DNA of 64,000 nucleotides, from NCBI GenBank assembly GCA_030562195.1, contig JAUJPP010000005.1, positions 7,312,826 to 7,376,825 of the forward strand, given 5' to 3'. The notes beneath the pieces were generated by a model. It was not told where the DNA came from, ran no database searches, and saw only the letters and a list, made by a program, of their open reading frames with translations. This document shows positions 59,031 through 64,000 of this stretch, one piece after another. Each line of letters starts with the position of its first letter. Within the stretch, counting starts at the first letter, position 1. Position numbers and translations under genes: made by a program. This DNA comes from Nipponacmea schrenckii (lineage: Eukaryota; Mollusca; Gastropoda; Lottiidae).

Positions 59031-61010
59031 AAAGTTAAAAACCTCGAAAGCAACAATAACATCATCTTTTTCAAATTTTTAAAATTGACTTTCTATTAAA
59101 ATATATATCAATAGATTTGATTCAGTTAAACAGACCTCTTGAACAAAGAAAACAAGATTTAGAAATATCATTATTTTTTATTTCGTTTTTAAAAAAAGTT
59201 AATTTGGCTTGCTTCCACCATCTGTAGCTATAATGAGTCGATCATCTTAGTAGGGGGTTCGATAGTGTTACTAATTCTATTGACTATTGATCACTATTCA
59301 ACATCTAATCTATTTATTTTCATGGTATTTGCCCTCTAAATTATAGCAGTAACAAGTCTTTATAATAATATCCGATGGCATATGTTTGACTTAGACTTCA
59401 TTCTTTGTGTATTATTTTCTCTCTCCGTGCATGTTTTATTGGCTTTCTGTCAACAGATTGAAATGAAATGCTCGCTATGTCTCTATATATGAAGGGAAGT
59501 AACTCTTTCATTTGTAATCGTCGATAATATTAAAGCATTAACTACGACCAGTGAATAAGAATACGTTTTATTTTTAAAAGAAACAATCCTCACGAGCTAA
59601 GTATTTAAATAGGAATTGCAGACTTACTAAAACACTGAGAGAGTTTGAAGCCGTGTATGGTAGTGAAGACTTGATAATTAAATATGACCTAATTAAACCT
59701 TACTAATTAGAGACTATAAAACATAAACAAGGCTAAGAATCCGTTGCTAATAAAAGAATAAATCTTGTGACGTCAGTAATCCCTGACTGTTTTAAACATT
59801 CTCACTTCCGCTTCATGGTATGCGATGTATAAATTGTCTGACCATCTTCGATGATACAAAAATAGTGGATATTGCAGTCAAGGTATAAGATACACGACAT
59901 CAATGTTTAAAACTGTAGAAAGATGCGAGTGAAAGCCCGGTGTAAGTACACAAGATGAAGCAACTGCAACATCCATAGATAGAGAGAATATCAAGTTTCA
60001 CACGAATTAGTTTGACGATATTATCATGTTTATCATTAGACTGAATAATGAGTGAACAGACTTGAATATTTTCACCTTTTACCCCGATATTAAAAATATG
60101 AAAACATACATCTATAGAAACCTAAACTACAAGGACCTGTGACAAGATTCGCTTTCTGATCAAAAGGTAAAAACAAAATAAATCTTTTGAGATAGCTTGA
60201 CCATGGGTACTTGGTGACAACTAGATGGACAATGAAACTGACCATTAAATTGACAACATTTACAGCTTTATGGCCCCCGTACAATAGACTGTTTAATAGA
60301 ATTAACTCTATGAAGGACTCACACAAGTTCGGTTCAAATTTCTCTTTTGGGTTAATTCATGCAGAAAACACTCTTTTTATGCCTTGTATACAGTTACTTT
60401 GTACTGGCAAGTCAGCTTTGTGAGTTTATGCTATCCGTGTTTCTTTATGAGATAAAATGACCATCACTCAGCGATGATCCTAGGTAGTCGCCAATGCTCA
60501 AAAGTGTGAGAAAATTCGAAGTTCACCCCAGGAGATCCTAAAACACCTGATAGCAATTCAACCTTTGATGTCAACCAGCTCAAAATATTCATGTTCAAAG
60601 CTAATCTATCTTATATTGTATTGGCATGTTTTAAATTTTGGGATGAGAATTATGATTTTTTTTCAGAATTAATTTGCAAACGACAAAAATAGATTTATAG
60701 AATCGGCTTGATAATGAAAAATTTCACAGCTAGTTCTAAACTATCTCTAATAATACTTATACGTCTAAATGTCGTTTAAAGATTCTATATATATATTAGT
60801 GTATCACTCAATAATTGATGTCATATCGTTATTTCTATCATATATTGTTTTACAACCAAGTCGATCTAACAGTGAAAATATTGGATAATTGTAAAATGCC
60901 TATTTGTATAAATTATAATCCTAGAATATTAGAACTATTTATCATTAATATTTGAATTATCTAATTGTATTTCTTATACACTTATTACCAATGATATAGA
61001 TAATATTATA
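59031..61010. other. Intergenic, no gene supported
   Basis: AT-rich. A single transposon end 'gatattgcagtcaaggtata' lies near 59868-59887 (same family as 12957-13162). No coding evidence. Confidence 0.45.
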
Positions 61011-61014
61011 TCAT

Positions 61015-61135
61015 AACTGGTTGTTATTAATGATATTGCCCGGCGTATATCATAACTGTTGGTTATTGATGATATTGCCCGGCGTATATCATAACTGTTT
61101 GTTATTGATGATATTGCCCGGCGTATATCATAACG
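61015..61135. repeat. 39-bp tandem repeat, 3 copies
   Basis: 'gatattgcccggcgtatatc' followed by 'ataactgttggttattgat' occurs three times at 39-bp spacing. Confidence 0.85.
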
Positions 61136-62398
61136 TATAAATCAATATCCAATATTCATGGTATAAATATAGCATTGAAAACGGATTTATTTGTTTTTTT
61201 TAATCCTGATTAAAAACTGCAATTAAATCTAAACATATTACCTAATGCGTGTAGAATCGGATCAGTCAGATTCTGAGAATTATTTCTAGGTTATAAAAGG
61301 ACTAAATGATATCAAAAGAATCTGAAAATAAGAGTTTCTAAAAGACCATCGTGATGATAAATTCTGTATTACTTCTTTCAATTCATTAGATTTAATTAGA
61401 ATAAAGATAGATTTTATATTTAGATATGGTTCACATTAAAGTTTTATGGGCGTCTAGGCACTTTCTGTTTTAGACCCTAACTGCTAGATGGACCGCGGGA
61501 TACTTGACGCTCACAGTAGCAACTGATATTGTTCGAGTTAATCTTTTCCTTATAAATATCAACTATATTCTCTTTCTAACGACAAGAAAATGAAGCACGG
61601 AAAAAAGCAGGTGTTTCGTATTGAAAACAAACCATGTAAAAAATAGCAATGTTAAAAAATCACGAACGCTATTAGTTAGATTTTAAGGAATCATAAAAGA
61701 CTTTATCATAAAAACTTATAAAATATTCATCATGCAGCTAATCAAAAATTCATTAATAGGAATTGTAGAGGTTTTAAACAATTGATCAACTGGGAAGAGA
61801 TACGATGTTTATTGACAACCTTTCAATTAACACTGTACTTGATGAAAGAATATTACCCGTGAATGAGTTACCTCCCTTTGATCAAGTGTAACTTCGATCA
61901 TCAAGACGGATAATGTTTACATTGCCTTTAAGCAGTAGTTAATGACTTTTTGATCGTGACTAGTATTTTTGGAAAGAGTTGAAAAGAATCCACTTGACGT
62001 CCGTGAACGATAACGAGGCAAGGGAGACGAGCGTGTCTAGAGCACGTGCGCAGGCTATAATTAGCCGCAGGGATTATTGAAGATGTTTTCACCCCGTATT
62101 TAAACTTTGTCCCCCACCATTGTTACTGTTAACGTTATAATGGCATCTCATATTATATCAAACACGTAAAATACAAATTTTAACTCACACGCCAATCAAT
62201 GAGGTTGTAGAGAAAATTGTGGCTTTTATGATAATGATAATAATAGTATAATATTTCTGTAATGTTTTAAAATATCTCTTCATAAAATTGACAAGTTCCT
62301 TTACGACATGATTAACGAGGGTGTCTATTGTTTTTTATATTTAATCAAAGTAGTTTCAACATATTTTCCGTAAAAATTGTAACGCTTTTATAACTTAC
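61136..62398. other. Intergenic, no gene supported
   Basis: AT-rich, with a short GC-richer patch near 62020-62060. No ORF or repeat recognised. Confidence 0.4.
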
Positions 62399-62945
62399 AA
62401 GTTGCCAAGGACCAGCTGTAGTAAAGATCTGTAACCTAATTGTTATCCTTGTAACATTAATACCAAGAGTTTGACCAAGGACCAGCTGGTAGAAAGGATC
62501 CTTAACTGTGAACCTAAGTTGTTATCCTTGTAATATCAATACCAAGAGTTTTGACCAAGGATCAGCTGGTAGAAAGGATCCTAGTTAACCTAAGTTGTTA
62601 TCCTTGTAAAATCAATACCAAGAGTTTGACCAAGGACCAGCTGGTAGAAAGGATCCTAGTAAACCTAAGTTGTTATCCTTGTAAAATCAATACCAAGAGT
62701 TTTGACCAAGGACCAGCTGGTAGAAAGGATCCTAGTTAACCTAAGTTGTTATCCTTGTAAAATCAATACCAAGAGGTTTGACCAAGGACCAGCTGGTAGA
62801 AAGGATCCTAGTTAACCTAAGTTGTTATCCTTGTAAAATCAATACCAAGAGTTTTGGCCAAGGACCAGCTGGTAGAAAGGATCCTAGTTAACCTAAGTTT
62901 TCTGGTAGAAAGGATCATTGGGTTGTTATTCTTGTAAAATGGTTT
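62399..62945 (+). repeat. 76-bp array built from a SINE tail, about 7 copies
   Basis: Unit phrases 'ccaaggaccagctggtagaa' and 'gttgttatccttgtaaaatc' match the tail units at 12041-12290 in the CRBN intron. No SINE head (A/B box) is seen here, so the tail alone was amplified. Confidence 0.88.
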
Positions 62946-64000
62946 AAAATATATTAATATTAGAAATTTTAATTCTTTTTAATTTATAAAACTAAAACAT
63001 ACCGAATAAGATTTCACCTTGTTATTGATACAATTTCTACTAGTATTATGATAATCTCCGAGTCTGTTGAGTTGGTGATTCTATTATTACCTGTTTCTGA
63101 TAGAGACAGGATATCCCTCCTGAAAATAGATATGATTGTATTGAAATAAATGTAGTTTTACGTCCTACTCTTCTACACCTCATGGTCTAATGGAGATGGA
63201 CTGTTTGTAAAAGAAATGAATAAATGGAGTTTTACGTCCTACTCTTCTACACCCAATGGGCCAATGAAGACGGTGATTTGATTGTTGTAAAGTTTCCAAT
63301 TGAAATTCAGAAATGAACAAATGAACACGTGATATTTTGATTTATTAATTTTGAAACTGATAATTTCAAAATTTGATATCAGACACAACGTTCAGATTAC
63401 GACTGGAAACGACGTCATGGTAGTTTTCATAGTTATAATTTTCCCAAGAATTAACTGAAATTTTTTAAAACGACACACTCAACTCCAGTGGAATGTGTCC
63501 TTATTTACCCGAATGTTTGAACTTCAAAAATTAGTATGTTAACGCAAAAACGATTATACAAATATATTTAAACAGCATATTTCAGAAATATGGGAACGTT
63601 TTAAATGATGAAAATTGACATACTGCCCCTTTTTAGTTTTTTTAATATCCAAGTTGTTGCCAATCTAATAATACCTTTGTTTCATAACAACTAAAGAAGT
63701 AATGTATTCTTTAAAAAAAAAAGGGATTTCATCAATTTGTAAAACGTTGGAAAGACGTAATGGACTGAAAACGATGGTTCGTGATTTTGTTTTGAAAACG
63801 AAAAATATCAAAGGTACACACACGTAATAAACATATAATGGGCGGCGATCGTTCAATTAATCTTTATTCATTGAATCATTGATATAATTTTAAACATCGT
63901 TAATGGCGGTATGATCAACTTCAAGTGACCAACGATTGTAATTGATAAAATAAAGAAACGATCGTAACGTGTTCATAGCCTCCAGCCCTCTACCACTATA
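62946..64000. other. Intergenic; two dispersed-element copies
   Basis: Two adjacent copies of the 'gttttacgtcctactcttct' dispersed element at about 63152-63195 and 63223-63270. The rest is AT-rich with no supported gene. Confidence 0.45.

Overview
This is eukaryotic, animal nuclear DNA. The genes are split by introns with GT..AG borders, and they include cereblon, an ER J-protein, a C2H2 zinc-finger protein, a C-type lectin receptor, a secreted peptide precursor, a mitochondrial DCC protein and a Golgi-type PC-esterase. AT-rich intergenic DNA, very many minisatellites and many short inverted-repeat elements suggest a lophotrochozoan, most likely a mollusc. The mollusc call is inference; no sequence search was possible.

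Layout. 0.5-2.2 kb: an intronless carotenoid-oxygenase-family gene on the minus strand that has lost two of the four iron-binding histidines. 2.4-5.4 kb: repeats. 5.4-6.3 kb (minus): two-exon DNAJB9-like ER chaperone, head to head with 7.1-12.5 kb (plus): cereblon (CRBN). They share a short promoter carrying ETS, CCAAT and CACGTG motifs. Inside CRBN about 27 tandem copies of a 50-bp unit each carry a complete 3' splice site plus the first codons of the next exon, and the LON-domain exon expected there is absent. 14.1-19.7 kb (minus): a six-exon, nine-finger zinc-finger gene with a 45-bp minisatellite in intron 2 and a probable 2-nt frameshift in the last exon. 20-26.5 kb: mostly repeats plus two weak coding candidates. 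26.66-33.56 kb (plus): a three-exon secreted peptide precursor behind a TATA box. 33.6-38.5 kb: repeats. 38.58-39.99 kb (minus): three-exon mitochondrial DCC thiol-oxidoreductase-like protein. 41.04-42.54 kb (minus): two-exon type II membrane PC-esterase/SGNH protein. 43.4-45.2 kb: a 0.45-kb direct duplication. 46.24-51.14 kb (minus): four-exon single-pass C-type lectin receptor. 51.2-64 kb: no convincing gene; transposon remnants and tandem arrays.

All multi-exon models were built by hand from ORFs, splice borders and reading phase. Phases close exactly for DNAJB9, DCC, PC-esterase and the lectin. CRBN lacks one exon and the zinc-finger gene has a frame break in its final exon.

The genes do not form a pathway. 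The recurring theme is repeat birth: arrays grown from a splice acceptor, from a SINE tail and from an inverted-repeat transposon end can all be traced to a non-repeated parent within the window.
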